Positions 23,343 through 37,500 of a stretch of DNA of 64,000 nt are shown piece by piece. The first letter of the stretch is position 1, and each line of letters begins with the position of its first letter. Source of the DNA: Apostichopus japonicus (Eukaryota > Echinodermata > Holothuroidea > Aspidochirotida > Stichopodidae); the NCBI RefSeq assembly GCF_037975245.1, contig NC_092562.1, forward strand, positions 24,381,554-24,445,553, written 5' to 3'. A program made the translations under genes and the position numbers. The notes below the pieces were generated by a model. That model did no database searches. It was not told where the DNA came from and saw only the letters and a list, made by a program, of their open reading frames with translations.

Positions 23343-26300
23343 CAGTGTAGCGTAAAGCACTGAAGCAGGAGTCGCTCCTGAAATCATTAGACGATTGTCT
23401 TAAATTATTGTATATATTAGATTTTAATTTACCCTCATCTGTCACTTCGTGAGAGTTTATGGGGGAAAAAAAGATCGTATACGGTATTGGATAGGATAAG
23501 GGACAAAATATCCCCTGCTGTAATTGCCATGAGGACCAGCCTCGCCAAAGACAATACATAGACCATTACCGGTACTGCCCACCAACATACATGATAGTAA
23601 GTAGAGGAAAGTCAGCAGGTATTCTACACTGAATGTGTTACCTCTTATAGTATTTAAAGAGGAAATGAAATGGCACTCTTTGATTTAGTTTCGTCCGTCT
23701 GTTTCTGAGATATGAAAAGTTTATTCCTAAAAAAGAGAAGCTGATGCAATAACATATCACACCAAATATACATATTATGTTGCCTTTATGATTCCTGGAT
23801 AAATGAGTGTGACATATCCCTGGTCAGAATCGCAATCCTGTAATCATTAGTAAGCATAAAGGTGATTACAGTGTGAGTGATAGAGATATATAGTGATACA
23901 GAGAATACATGCCTATATCAGTGTTATGGTTACTTCTGATAACTTGGAAGTAAACTCTGAGTAGTCCAGTTTTTAAATCTCACCTAATCATAACAAGAAA
24001 GTGAAAACGCAACCCAAAAATCAGAATCTTTTCTTCAAAACTACTTTTCTTCGCGTCCATATCGCCCACCCTCTTTCTGATGGCAGCCTGGTTGTAGTGG
24101 TCGAAGTACTTCCGATCCATCAGTGACAGGTTTCAGACGTTTAAACTTTGTATTATCAGGATATATTTTAAGTGTTGAACGCATTGGCATTCAAATTTAT
24201 AGTTTCGCCCAAATTTTGATATAGGGGAGTGCGTCGCCCAAAAATTGTGGAAGAAAGAATTGCCAATATTTTATGGGGAAAAAAATGTGTAAAAGTTATT
24301 TCAAAAGTTGCAAAATCTAACACCACGTTGCAAACAAGCACCCTAAACAGTATGCACATTTTCTCAAAGGGCAGGATTGGCTGGAAGGTCGCCAATATGT
24401 TGAAGGTAGAACATTGGAGTCACCAAGCAAAAACGTTTGATTACTAGGGGTTTGGAGATGTTCGACCGGTTGGCAATGTAAAACTCATTGAACAGAAAAA
24501 TCCGCACAGTTCGTTGAAAACCCATTTCAATATCTTTGCAATACAAAATGATATGAAGATATGTATGGTTTTGACCTAACGATACAGATGATTTTCAGAG
24601 ATATTAGCAAAGCAATTAACTTCAGCCACTAGATGATCCTTTTCCATGTTCGGATTTTGGTCGACTACGGGATGCGCGTAGAAACTTCATGTAACACTCC
24701 TATCAATCTGTTATTGTTGCGGCTGCATTAAACAAGGAATTACCGTCTATCGTCCGATCTGTCTCCAACATTGAAATTGTACTCTAGTATGGTAACCTGG
24801 TAGTACGACATGCATTTGCGACAGACTTCGTTTACGTTTGAGTCTTTTCAATTATGATGTTGACATTACTCAAGTTCACCAATCCTTACGAAACAAATGT
24901 CTATATTGGCTTATCTCCAGCTTGACTGTGTCAATTCCCTTTCGTACAATATATCCCTAGAGTGTCGTTCAGCAACGGTTGGTATTAAATTCATCGCATT
25001 TTTATCCCTTCAGAAGGCTTTGAATTCAACCTATACTACTGTCTCATTTCATAGAATTAATTCGCCAGTACAGATTGTTACGAATGGACAGTTATTTGTT
25101 CTAGGCTATACGTAGAAGTCATTTAAGACCGTCAATATTGACTTCAAACTTATATATATATATAGAGTCGTTGGTACAAACTTGAAGGGAAATTATGAAT
25201 TAACGAGCTGGAACGTAAATCCTCTTCAGAGGCCTCAAAGTATCGAACGAAAGTCACATCTTTGATGAATCAAGAAGTCATATATCGAATGATGTGATAA
25301 TGCCTGCAAGGCCTTCGTGAGGTATATCCTAAAACTGAATGGTCTGTTGAAGGGGGGGGGGAATCGACTGTTTACAAAAGAAGAGCAATATAAATTAAAT
25401 TATCTGGGATTGGCCGCTCTCCTTGAGCGAAAGGCAACCGTCTATATGCCTGTCGTTTCCAAATTGTAACAAAGTCGTACTTCTCATGACAGTAATATGA
25501 AGATGTTGGTAAATCGTCGAACCGCGATGAAGTTTAAGTTAAAAGCTTTTAGGAAGAAAAAAAGGAGAAAGGAAAGGAAATTTGCTAAATCGCGAGTGTC
25601 CATTGAAAACAGCAAGTGGTTAGGATGTAAAGTTGCAACGGCCGTAGAATATACATCCTGATATAAGTAAGTTTCCAACATACAATTTAATTTAATTAAA
25701 GCTTGCATTGATATGATTTTCATCAAACAATATAACCTCTATACCCTCTGTTACGAATTCTAAATGTTATGGGTTTGCACCGAATGTTGTTGACGCCCAT
25801 TGTCGGGAGGCGTCTAAGGGGAGGTGTGTCTCCTCGCCCGTGCTCAGAGTGGTTACGATCCTTTATATATTAACAGTCTCATTTATAAAATAACTTTCTT
25901 AAACATTGTTCTTATTCAATTTGTTTTACCGTCCGGTTTCGTTCCCGAAAATAAGGGGAAACTCAAGTTGCCCCCTTGCCAACCGTCCTTTGGTTATGAT
26001 ACTGGCCTCATCAGTATCCTATAAGTGCATATGTATCGTAACTTTTTGCGTTTGTTAACATGACGCAGTCAATTACCTATATACGTACATACGTACAATT
26101 GGCACCTGTTGCGAACAGCCTAGATTTGTGATCAGTGGCTTCGCCATGATTTGTTATTGGCACTTCGTTTGATGAATAAAAAGAAATTTCACATCACCTA
26201 CAATGGTGCTACTTAGGGTTCCTTTCTTTGGTGGGGGGGGGGGGTGGCTTGGTTGTTTGCACTTCTTTTGAGAACGAGAGAGTGGGATTTGATGAAATTT

Positions 26301-29300
26301 GGAAACCTCCAGTTCACGCCATTATAACTCGCTTCACAACAGTTTGTTGTTGATCCGCTAAGAAAAAATTCATTTCGCAGTTGAACATATTTTAATTTTA
26401 ATTCATAAAAATATTGAGTGTGCGTCTCCAATATTTGAGTTTAAAAATTCAACCGTGCTTCAAATGGACTACATCCGTTTCAACACCCTGCACTCAATAT
26501 CATAGGTTAAGTACTTACTACAACTGATTTATGAATTTTAACGATACCCCAGAGGAAACCTGATGAGACGGGCTGAGAAAGACATTCCCGGTGATGATGA
26601 AAACGGCTAGATTTGGGAAAATTATGATGTAATACGCGAAATCGTCGATCAGACTTTTAAGCCCTTTTAATAAGATATTACCCATCCTGTAGCATTGAAT
26701 AACAATTATGTATCTCCACAGAGACTCAGTTCCGATTGTATACCGTAATAACGGCTTATTTATATATAAACACTAACACTAAAATATCTTCGTATACAAT
26801 GCGACTGATGTGACGAGTGAAGGACGCTATATCGTCCATATTCCCTCCTGTCGCGCCTTGAGCACTCTTCCGAGGGTGGATATGCGCGTGTTATAAATCA
26901 CCGTTATTATTATTGTTATTATTATTATTGTTTGTATCCAAATAAATAACCACTTTAATGCACATTAGTGTCCTCGATTTTGGAATATAGTTAATTGTAG
27001 AACAGTCAAATTTCATATACAGTCAATCTATTTGAAAGATGGGAATGTCTCCTTACAAACCTATAGCGACTAAAGAGAATTCTGCGGTACACGTTGGCAG
27101 ACTGTTAAAACAGTCTAAGATTGGGACTCTAAGAAAATCCTCCATTGAGGACAATGCTTAACCATATTTCTCAAGCTTATTATGATATAATTCCCTTCTG
27201 CCGCCAAAGTCATGACAGGTTATACTGATTTCCTTAAAGCTGTAACGAGCACTTATAAAAACAGTGATAACGGTGTATCCGCAGTGTCTATGTTGAAATG
27301 TGGCGCAAAAGGGCGCAACACAACAATATTGTTACGAATACAACGATATGGTTACGAATACACAAATTCCTAGCACCTTTTATGAGAATGACTGTGATCA
27401 CAATGCTGTATAGTGGGAACGCAATGACTTATTCTTGCACTAGGCAGATATACTAGATTTTCAACATGTTCAAATCCGTGACTACACGTATACACGAGCA
27501 CAGACAAACTATGGACAAGAGTACTAAATCACTTCAAGTAGTGGCTGGCAATAACATGTTTTGTCTCTTGACATGTAATATCGTCAAGTATGATTATTCA
27601 TGATCGTTCTTAAGTAACTGCATCCGTATCGGATATTATCAATCGTGTTGAATTGGTCTTTATTTCTAAACAATTTATGAATTTGGCCTGTTTCGTCCAT
27701 TATTACTTTACGCTTGTATCACAACAGCCTTTTTGTTCAAATCGAATTACGTGCGTTGCACGTGTCTTTACATGCTCAATAGCGTATTACAGCTTAGTAC
27801 TACAAAAGATTGACTAAATATCGTTTGTTGAATTCTCAATAATGTCTACGAGGGTTTTCTGCACTGGTAAGTGAATTATATGTCCCCCAATGGCTTCAAC
27901 TTTCTTATAATAAGCAGGTTGAGTTCACAAATTCTATCGATGCAGAAAAAACGGTACACAGCAAGAAAAACCTGTTCCAGGAATTGGTTTGTATTTTTTC
28001 TTGACATTCTGTCCGAATAGTTGTATGGGACTTTAAGGGCTACGTTGCTCAAGCGAATTAAGAGCGCCACACTTTAAGAAGGCCGTTAAGATACATCGAA
28101 TTACCCTTACCAATCTGGTATTGCATATAATTGTTTAGATGTGCAAGACTTCAGTAACAGTGTACAAAACATCACTTAAGACAAACTTCACAACCACCAT
28201 CATAGTAGGTCATACCTTTTGAAGCGTTCCATAACACAAATATCTATATATTCTAGCGTTGTAAAGGCTGAATGAATTCAATTTAGACGTATAGGCAAAT
28301 ATGTGTAGCCTAGATACTGTATTCAACCAACATCTCTGGAGCCGTAAATCAGTAATTATGGTAAAAATTGCTGAAATAAATTTACAGGGGATTTTGCGTT
28401 TGAACCTCAAGAACGCCTCCTTTATATGATAGCAGGATTCACCTCAAAATTTGAAGTCCAGTCCCCCTTTAAGTTATACAATTACCCTTCAACTGACGGT
28501 TGTAGTGTAAAAGAGTGCACAAGAGTATAGTGATCAGCTTTTTTCTAAACAAAATAATAACCATCGGATGTAACAACGTAGTTTCTTTTAGTGAGTCTGG
28601 TGCTTAACTGAGACGATATGTCTGAGAAATGATCCTCAAAGTTTCGCATCCGTGTAGGATCTTTTTTTCTTTCTAGAGTTCGCGTTTAAGCAATCGTGAT
28701 TATTGGTTGAGTAAGGATGGACTGAAAATACGTTGACGTTTCAAGCCTTTCCCCCTATTCCCCTTGCAACAATGCTATTACTGCATGATCATCGTAGCGG
28801 GAAATGCACAACATCAGAACGCATCATATACTTCAACCACATGTAGTGATGTTGAGAAATGTTCCGTCTTATACAAGTACTGTTTATTCATTCCACGTTT
28901 CCAAGAGGCATGTCTGTACTGATGTTAACATTGTATCAGTTATTTCTGTGACGACAGCAAATGCAACACGATATCATGGAAGAAAACTATACCCGATGAG
29001 ATGTTAAACATGTATACTTATTTGAAGAGAATGGAAGAAAACACAGGATAACTGATATTTATTTTGTGGGTGGTGGAGGTTTAAGCAGGTTACCGTAGAC
29101 GTGTTTAACATTTATGTCTTCATCTCATTAGTTACAATTCACTACATAGGACTTTTATCTTTAGTTCAATGATGTGGACATCCAAGCTGTCAGTGCAACA
29201 TAGTATTTAGTAAATTGATACTCAAATGACTAAACCGTAAACAGTATGTACACGATATTTAATTCCTAAAATTCAGTTAGTTGGAAAGCGATTTTGCTCC

Positions 29301-32300
29301 TCATTTTTTTTTTTTGTAAAGGAAATCAATTCTTTTAGTGTAATACTTACCACTTCTCATCTACCTGATTGCAAAGCAATTACTTGAACAAATTTTAACC
29401 CCAGAAGTACCTCATGTTTGTTTGAAGAAAATGTCTATTTTTGAGTATTCATTAGTCTAACGTACAGATAGCATGTCTTCATCCGAAAGAAGTAAACGAT
29501 TTGTTTTGCAGGTCTTTAACCGATTAGATTTGCATTAAGAACGTCAATATAAATCAGATATCCATTGTGTTTGCATTGTGAATTTATCGTCCTGTTCACG
29601 TGTTGAAGTCCAATAAAGAACACACTTCATTGATTGCATCGATAATCATTGCTGAAAACCATGCATTATTTTGCGGGTAGGCCTAGGCTATATACTTTTT
29701 TATTTATCTTTGTACAGAAAAGGTCTTCTTCAATTTCCTTGAGGATATTCCAGAAACCTTTGTTGGTCGTTAAACTAAATGGAATTCCGAAAGAGATTTC
29801 ACTTTAGGCCAAACACGCTACTGAAATCATATACAATATGGTGATGATTAATATTCTAGAGCAGGACTCTTATATAGCCTACTTAGTTCACATTTACTGA
29901 GTTTATGAAATAATTCTTGTGGCCGTTCAATATGTAAACGTCACCGGAAGACGCAACTAGGGTAGACTCAATGACGCTTTGTACATGATGAAGCTTGGAT
30001 TAACGAGGTAACATTTCAGGTACGGATAGATAAGAGTAGACGCAGTCGAAATTTTTCTTCAAATAATCAAAATATTTCAGCTCTTTCTTCGAGTTTGCTT
30101 TAATGCTTACCCAGACTTTGCCCGATCATTATACATTTTGCCCCGATGTTTGCCTGGATATTTTTTCCCGGATTTTTGTTTAAATACGTCAAGTATTTCT
30201 CATTTGACATTTTGTAGAATACATAGTGATATAACTCACTGAAATGAAATTGTGAACGAAAAACCTTGGTGTTAAATATACGCCAGTAGGTATATAGAAC
30301 AAATTTTGACTGTTTTTTTAAATTTATTATTTAGTAGCAGACGGAATTAACTTTACCTAGCTTTTCTAAAATTCATAATTTCATAATTACCGGAGACGAT
30401 ATCTTAATTCATAAAGAAAATATTTTTAAGGCTGATTTGTTGGTGTCAAACTTTAAAGCTGCCTACTATGTGTACTTTGGTTTTCTTATGCGACTGAGAA
30501 ATTGAAAACATTTTTATCAGGGGTATATAGGTCACCAGCGCGCCTGCATTACGCTGTAGGTGCATGTGGTGTCATTTCGAAACCGTGTGGTTGCTACATG
30601 GCCCCCACCTTTCGGGGGAGGAGGAGGGAGGGATTAGGAGTAACCAATGACCCGTGGTTATAACTGTAACGCTGTGTAACGCCTATATCCAAATCCATAA
30701 CACTAACATACTGGTATTGGTGGTACATTGTTTATTCTTCACGTTATTCATTTTGCCATCTCTCTTTTTGCTTTAAATTTACTAAAAGAAAATATATTGT
30801 TTTCTTGTCTATCCTCGTTTATAACAGGACACTTACTAAATTATCGATATGACAAAACAATTCATTCATTTCGAACACATTGATCTTAAATGTACGAAAG
30901 TTAATAGCACAACATCAGTTACATGCACCGTAAGTAAGTATATGTAGTTTGATAATATCATTATATCATGCGATATTAACGCCATGCCCTGACTTTTTAT
31001 TTTAGTATAGCCACTATAGTTGTTAACCGTTGATGTCACGAAACCTTATTTATAGTTTTCGTTACAAACAGTGCACTTTGTTCGCCCCTCGCCGTCTTAA
31101 TTGATTCAAGTCTACACTGAAAGCAGGATTGCAGAATTTAAAACGTTAATAGTATGACACGTGGTGGGTGTGCAGGCATATATACATCATGAATGACTTA
31201 AGGCACAACTTTTATGAGATCTATATCAAGCCGTCGATATCAAGTACCCTTGAGTCGAGCCAGAAAGAAAAAGAGCCAGGTTAAAACGTCGATGGGTCAT
31301 GAGTAATTAACAGCGATTGAATCATCAACTGTGGGGCATATATATATACACACAGTGCCGTGCAGTTTTGTAAAAGCAATACAAGTTCAGCAGGAAAATT
31401 ATTCGATAATCGATTTGATACATGTTGTCTTAATATAACAAAGAGAACATCTTGATGTTATGTGGGTCAGCCTTTGTCACCATAACATTCATGACACGCT
31501 TAAAAATCCCATTATGGTAGATTTATGAGAACATTTGATGAACATTTCTGAACAAAAGAGTCTTTCTAGTCGTTGTCATATTCATGTTTGTCTTTCTTAA
31601 AATTGTAAATTGCTGGACAAGGTCCAACAAGTATTTCTTGTCAGGTTTATATCAACACCAATTTTGCTATTAATTGCCAATTATATTTAGTAGGCTAAAT
31701 ATTGATTACATTTAGATACTATACTACAAATAATGGTGAAGGCAGGTTATGGGATTGCTGACTATGTATCAAATGATGTCATTTAGTGAATCCAGTTCGT
31801 AATGTACACTGCCGATGATGTGAACCTATATACGCTATAGTTACCTCAAGCAGAGGCTTCACATCATCGTTGGAGACGGACATCGCCTCTCAACCTGCAA
31901 ACATTCACCAATCTTAATTCTAACTCTGTGGTAATCTTTATGAGTAGTCTTTGTTGATTCAAATGTCTCATCCGCTAGGCATACAATCATTCCGTTTCTG
32001 CGGGAATTGGAATTCTTTCAATATCTAGTCCGCAACGTTTTGCATGATTATAGCAAACTCTCTCGAATAATTCTGTCGAACAATTGATAAAGTGTCTGAT
32101 TTGCCTTGCTCTGTCTGTTCAGTGTTGAACCAGTGAGAGTAGTATGGCCTTCCTAACATCACATGGTCATTTTGTTCGTACACATATTAGCCTACATGCA
32201 TGATAATCAGGTAATTAGCTACAGTCACATAAGTGTGTGTCATGTGAGACCACGTTACTTCCGCCTGTCATTTTACATTCCCTCATACTTCCTGCCTACT

Positions 32301-34384
32301 GTAGTGTGGCAAATATAGCCTACAACTACATATAGAGACCGAAACACGTGAAGCTTAAACGACCTGCGAATGTTAATATAAGAAGACCGTGAAGTATGTT
32401 TCAATGATGAAACAAATAACTCTACCTTTGTTTCATATTTCAAAAAAAATATATTATTTATTCTCTTTGAAATATTCCATTCTGGCGTGGATGAAAACAA
32501 ACGGCGTAAAATTAACAGTAACGACTTTTTTTTGTCAGTTGTGCAGTAATTATCATTCACAAGATTTCTTTTTCACGCTCAAGTAGTTAGCATCCAGTCT
32601 ATCCCTACCGAATCCGATTTATCATCTCACATCACTTCCTTAGCAGTTGGAGACCAAAATCGTTTGCTTCGGGTTTAATTGATGACTATTGGAACAGAAA
32701 TTATATTAAAAAGACCAGCGACAGAGATGAATGTCGAGAACCCTAATTCAAAATACTTGACAAATTTTGTGAATAAGCCCTCTCTCTCAGAGAGATTACT
32801 ATTAACACTGCCGCGCGGCTTGAAATTGCCTGCTGAATTGAAACATTGGCTTGTGACGTAGTTTTGACTGTGCAGTGCCGTTCACGTCTGATTTCACCGT
32901 AGGAAGCAACCTACTCTAGAGCTGGTGAAAAAAAAAGAAGACAGATCGTTAGTGACTGGCTAGCTTGAATGAGCTCTACATAAACCCTTAGAGGACATGG
33001 ATTATTCCGGTAACTAGGCTATTCTATGCAGGTTTGAGTTAGACGATTTAAAGAGTTTCTTTTTTCATTGAAATGTGTGTTTATATTCTGCGTGTACGTA
33101 TATTCTACATGGAAGCGGTCTGAGAGAGTACACAAACTAAATTGTACGTTTTATACTGTGAGAGGATCGTAACGATTAGCAGAGTGATCCTGCTTTTATT
33201 TATGCTTTTGGGAATATCTACTACTTGCTGTTGTTGTGAAAGAGAATATTTGCGATGTCCATTGTCATTCTGTTCGTCTGGAATGCTATAAGAAGGGGAA
33301 AAATATTAAAGGCGATCGTATACATTTAAAGAAAAACACGTTTTCATCCGTCGGTCCACAATAACGTTAAAATTGTCAAGTTTGCGTTGTCCTTTTGTAG
33401 CCTATACTTTCTGAAAAGCACTGGTAGAGTGAATAGACCAACCTGAAAGAAAACAAGCTGTACACACAGCCTATACTGAGATTTTGAAGTTTCGCGCTAT
33501 TAGTATAAACTGTAACCATTCGTCGAGAATGGTAATAATTTGAGTTTGTTTATATAGTAGTTAACGTCCTTTTCGACTTGAGTAAACCGATCTCTTATGC
33601 CATTCTGATTTCGTAGTTGTCATATGATACGCTGACATGGGTACTTGTTAATCATTAATCACGTGGGTAGCTTCATCATATTCGCTGGTAGGTATGATTA
33701 TGTAGTGGGAGCAAAGGAAGTCGGAATTCGGGCAACACACTCGGATTTAGTTTGGCTTCAATTGTCTCAAAACGTTCCACCTGGGCAAGGAACGAAGGAC
33801 GGACTTAGCCTAAGACTTTTATGCGTACATTTAACATACCGATCTTCTGCAGGTACATATCAGGCAGGCGTGTTGAAGAAGGGCTTGTAAGATGTTGTAG
33901 TGATATTGGAGCAATGGAAATTCTGAGAAAGTGAAACTGTGTTTTCTTCAACGTTCTTTAACGTTTGTCATCTTCACCAACTGTTATTGTGGTCGCTCTA
34001 TTTGATTTATTGATTTATTAGCTAGTTTTTGTACGTCATGAGTTGGACGCAGAATGGAAGAATTATGGTGAATGGATGTGTCTTCATTCCTCAGTCTTCA
34101 ATGCTCTTGACTATTTCACAAGATTAACTAACAAACCAAGCAATGGCGCAAATATGAATCAGTTATCGATATGATTACTATAGATGTGCAATTTTTTCAA
34201 CAAGAATGATAACTTCTGAAGAGAAACGTTAAGAAAAGTCTTCTTTTTTTTTGCAATTAGCGTACTTGTTTTGAAATCAAACGACAATTAAAATTAAAGA
34301 AGGGCAAACGAAAAATATAATAAGAGTAATGTTTTAATAACTATCGGTTTCAAGTAAAAGACAAGTGTAAAATAATTTGTTTCT
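23343..34384. other. Long intergenic or intronic stretch, no gene seen
   Basis: About 11 kb of AT-rich sequence. It holds a short (TA)n tract near 25148-25164, a G12 tract at 26233-26244, a (TTA)n-like patch near 26905-26930 and scattered short frames. I found no run of frame-compatible exons, no structured RNA and no bounded transposon. Part of it may be intron or downstream region of neighbouring genes. Confidence 0.45.
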
Positions 34385-34597
34385 ATGGAAGTTGAAAGCC
34401 GCACCTACGAGCCAACCATGGTTACACCCGCCGCTGGTGGTGGGGGAAGTATTTGTCTCGTATCGGGTCCGCTACCAGAGCGGAGGCGTAGTGAGCCAGC
34501 CCCGAGACCCCCAAAGCACATATTCCGGATAACAAGTCGTAGAGTAAGCATTGGTCCTAGTATGGAGATTAAGGAACCAGCGCCCGAGGAGAGTGAG
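34385..34597 (+). CDS. Candidate GC-rich coding exon of an unrecognised gene
   Basis: A 71-codon open frame from ATG ends exactly at a consensus donor (GAG/GTAAGT, phase 0). Beyond the donor the frame stops within six codons, as expected of intron. The exon is much richer in G+C than its AT-rich flanks. The peptide is proline-, arginine- and glutamate-rich and of low complexity: AAGGGGS near residues 16-22, PERRRSEPAPRPPK near 31-44, and RRVSIGPS near 52-59, whose RRVS fits a PKA-type phosphorylation site. It resembles a disordered N-terminus of a cytoplasmic protein. I could not identify the gene or find the next exon. The ATG context is weak, so the exon may instead start at an acceptor or lie internally. 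Confidence 0.5.
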
Positions 34598-37500
34598 GTA
34601 AGTTCAGTGAACTAATTTAATAATTCCCGAGTAGACATTTAAGCTAGATCGAGGTTTTGAGGTATAAATGTTTCTTACTCTTTGTAGAAATAATGTAAAA
34701 GGTGTTGTTTGGGTATGGGTCGTTGTCGTTAAATTTTGCTTGTCATCAAACTATTGCATATTATCATGTATATAACGACAGGGATTTTGTTTTGTTCTTC
34801 ATATATTTAAAGCTTAAAAATATAACTCAGGATTCTTTGAAATATGCCTATTTGTAAACACAGCCTTACTTGGCAACTCCCAGGGCAGTATTATTATTAT
34901 ATAAGCAGTCCAATCACATCTGCCTGCGAGCTGTTTTGTACAAGAGGTTGTTGGATGTCTTGGCAATTGTCAATTTGCATTACAGCCACTGGCTATGAAC
35001 ACATCTTGCGTGGGATTTTCGCGAAATTAAAGATTTTCCATTTAATGCATTTACCAAGAAATATAGGATTCCAACTGTATTTATGAATATATTCATACAA
35101 TTTGCATTACAAAGTTTCATGGAATAGACATTTTCCCGCCAAAGTGCCCCACTTTAACGTTTGAAGAAGATATGACACATGTTGTACAAAATATGACAGT
35201 TTGTATACGCAAAGGTGTGTTGTTATCAACCGTAGCGCTTGGATCAGCCAAAATGCGTGTTACATGTTTCAAAGCACAAACGGCAACATCAAAGCTCTTA
35301 ACTGTACAATACTCATAAAGAAACGGCTCTTTCCTTGGTCTAAGCAAAATATTAATATAGTACATATATATAGCAAAATATTAATACAGTATTCTATACT
35401 TTACGGCACTTTCATTTGTATACGCGAAACATCAATACAGACTATACGTATTCGTGGTCTACGCTTAACAGTAACCAAATGACAGGATTAATACTGCCAA
35501 CATCAATAAATGTCGTAATTAGACGTTTATTTGATGAGCATTCGTAACTACAAGCCAGTCGCTTCAACTGACCTCATTCAGAGATGGTCATTGAAACCAA
35601 AGCATTATTTGTTTACGATCGAATAAGGCACGCTATTTTGTTGTTCTCTAAAAAAAAATGTTTCTATCCATCTCAGCACTGAGTCGTTCCATCTTTATAG
35701 AGCAGTAAATTGTGTTCAAAGAACTACTTCATAACTGAATTCTTTTATAAGATAAAGTATCGACAAGAATAACCTGGCCAATGCTACTTGTTTTGGCGTT
35801 TTACTTGTATTGAGCTTGGGCCTTATACGTTGTCTCTGTTTCAAACCGAAGCTTGCAATTAAAACAGCTTTTCTATCTTCCGAAGATTGCAAATATTTCC
35901 AAGTAGATACGAAACAAAGTAAATATTAAACTTCAGGTCTTGCAGGTCACCGCAGTAAATGAGTTGAGACTAATTTGGTAAATCAGTTTGCTAGACCTAT
36001 AGCTTATTTTGCAATTTGACTTAAGAGATTAAATCATAAATAGAAAGAGCTAATATGAGTTTTGTTCTTTAAAACGTGTTTGTAGAGCAGATATAGAAGC
36101 AACATTCTAAACCTAATTCACCTGAAAACCATGTATTACAGAAAGAAAGATTGAAACGACAAAACAGAACAGAATTTCGATAAGTCATAATTGTCATTAA
36201 GAACATTAACCCATGTAGTAATCCAATTAAACACAGCTCATTTCCAATAAAAATTAAACTTTTGTATCTGAAGTGTTGATCATTTAAGAAGAAAAAACCT
36301 TTTCTTAGATTGAAGTCTTGCAATGAGGCTCTGACATGTGAGTATCGGGTCTATCGCGCTCAAAAAAAAGTTAAATTTTCAAAACATCGCGAAAGTTTAC
36401 TCTCGGAATAAATCATTATTATCATTCTTGAGAATCAAAAGTATCGGCCTACCATGACAGTATTCCCTTGGTCCTACTTCACCCGTGACGTGTTTATTGC
36501 CTCGAAACGACACCTACTTTGTGATTTACATATATATACAATATATGAAAGTGGAAAATTGTATATAATGGGGAAAACAACCGAGAGCTTTGTATTCGTT
36601 AATACTAAGAAAAGTGTAGCATGAAGTGCCCCAAAGCCCAGACACTTACACATCAATCCAGAGAGTAATTAAACGAGAGCACGTTAATGAGAGAATGATG
36701 AATTGAGCTGCTTTGATGAATTTGTAGTTCGAAAGTATCTGAGTGACCACGTGAAAAGTGAACATATGGCACTTGATGAAACGCTTGGAATCACACCGCA
36801 GCTTTAGTTTAGGAGACATTCTAATTTCAGGGCATGCTTTGCTGCTTCTACACAGTCATTCTAAAGCGTCGTGGTATAAATAAATTGCTTAAGAGGCGAT
36901 AGATAAACCTTCTTTTTGTTTTTGTAGTTGTTATTGTTTAAAATCGTGAATTATTATCACACTTATCCCTTATATTCGTAACATTTCATTTTGTCGCTTG
37001 ATGGTAAGAATAAGGAGCAAACCGCAAGTATTTCTTTCTTAGAAATCGTTTTAATTGACCTCCCAACCATGCCCCTTCCCTCACTACCTTATCCGGTATT
37101 TTCTGAGGTTGAGTAGTGTTTGCAATCGTAGCTACCACTCTTGAATAAAGGTGTTAAAATACGACTGAGTAACATACATATAGTATCTTGTTTGCATGAT
37201 ATAAACATATTCAAAAAATGTATTTCTAAATGAATTTGATATTTGGAAAAAGTGTGAAAAGACAGAAAGCTGTCATTTTTGTCTAACATCAGCTGGGAAG
37301 GGCCTCTTTCATTGAATAAATTTTTAGCCTTTAACTAAAATGAGAAGGATTAAGAAATAAACCTCTATCGCATTGAAAGAAAAGGCACATTAATTATTGA
37401 TCTCCGTATAATGTATCTGTACAGTAAAATGAAGGCCTCATCTGAACTGGGAAAGATTCTTCTACGCATGCATTGCTTGTAATCATTCTTGCACGGAGAG

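Noticed and set aside
25148-25240. Second Penelope-like tail next to (TA)n on the minus strand
   Set aside because: CTGAAGAGG appears near a TA tract, but no GAAA-containing core or endonuclease sequence is found nearby.
33645-33890. Possible 81-codon exon upstream of the 34.4-kb exon
   Set aside because: Moderately protein-like and containing CTGCAG/GTACAT as a possible donor, but no acceptor or frame join to the 34.4-kb exon could be supported.
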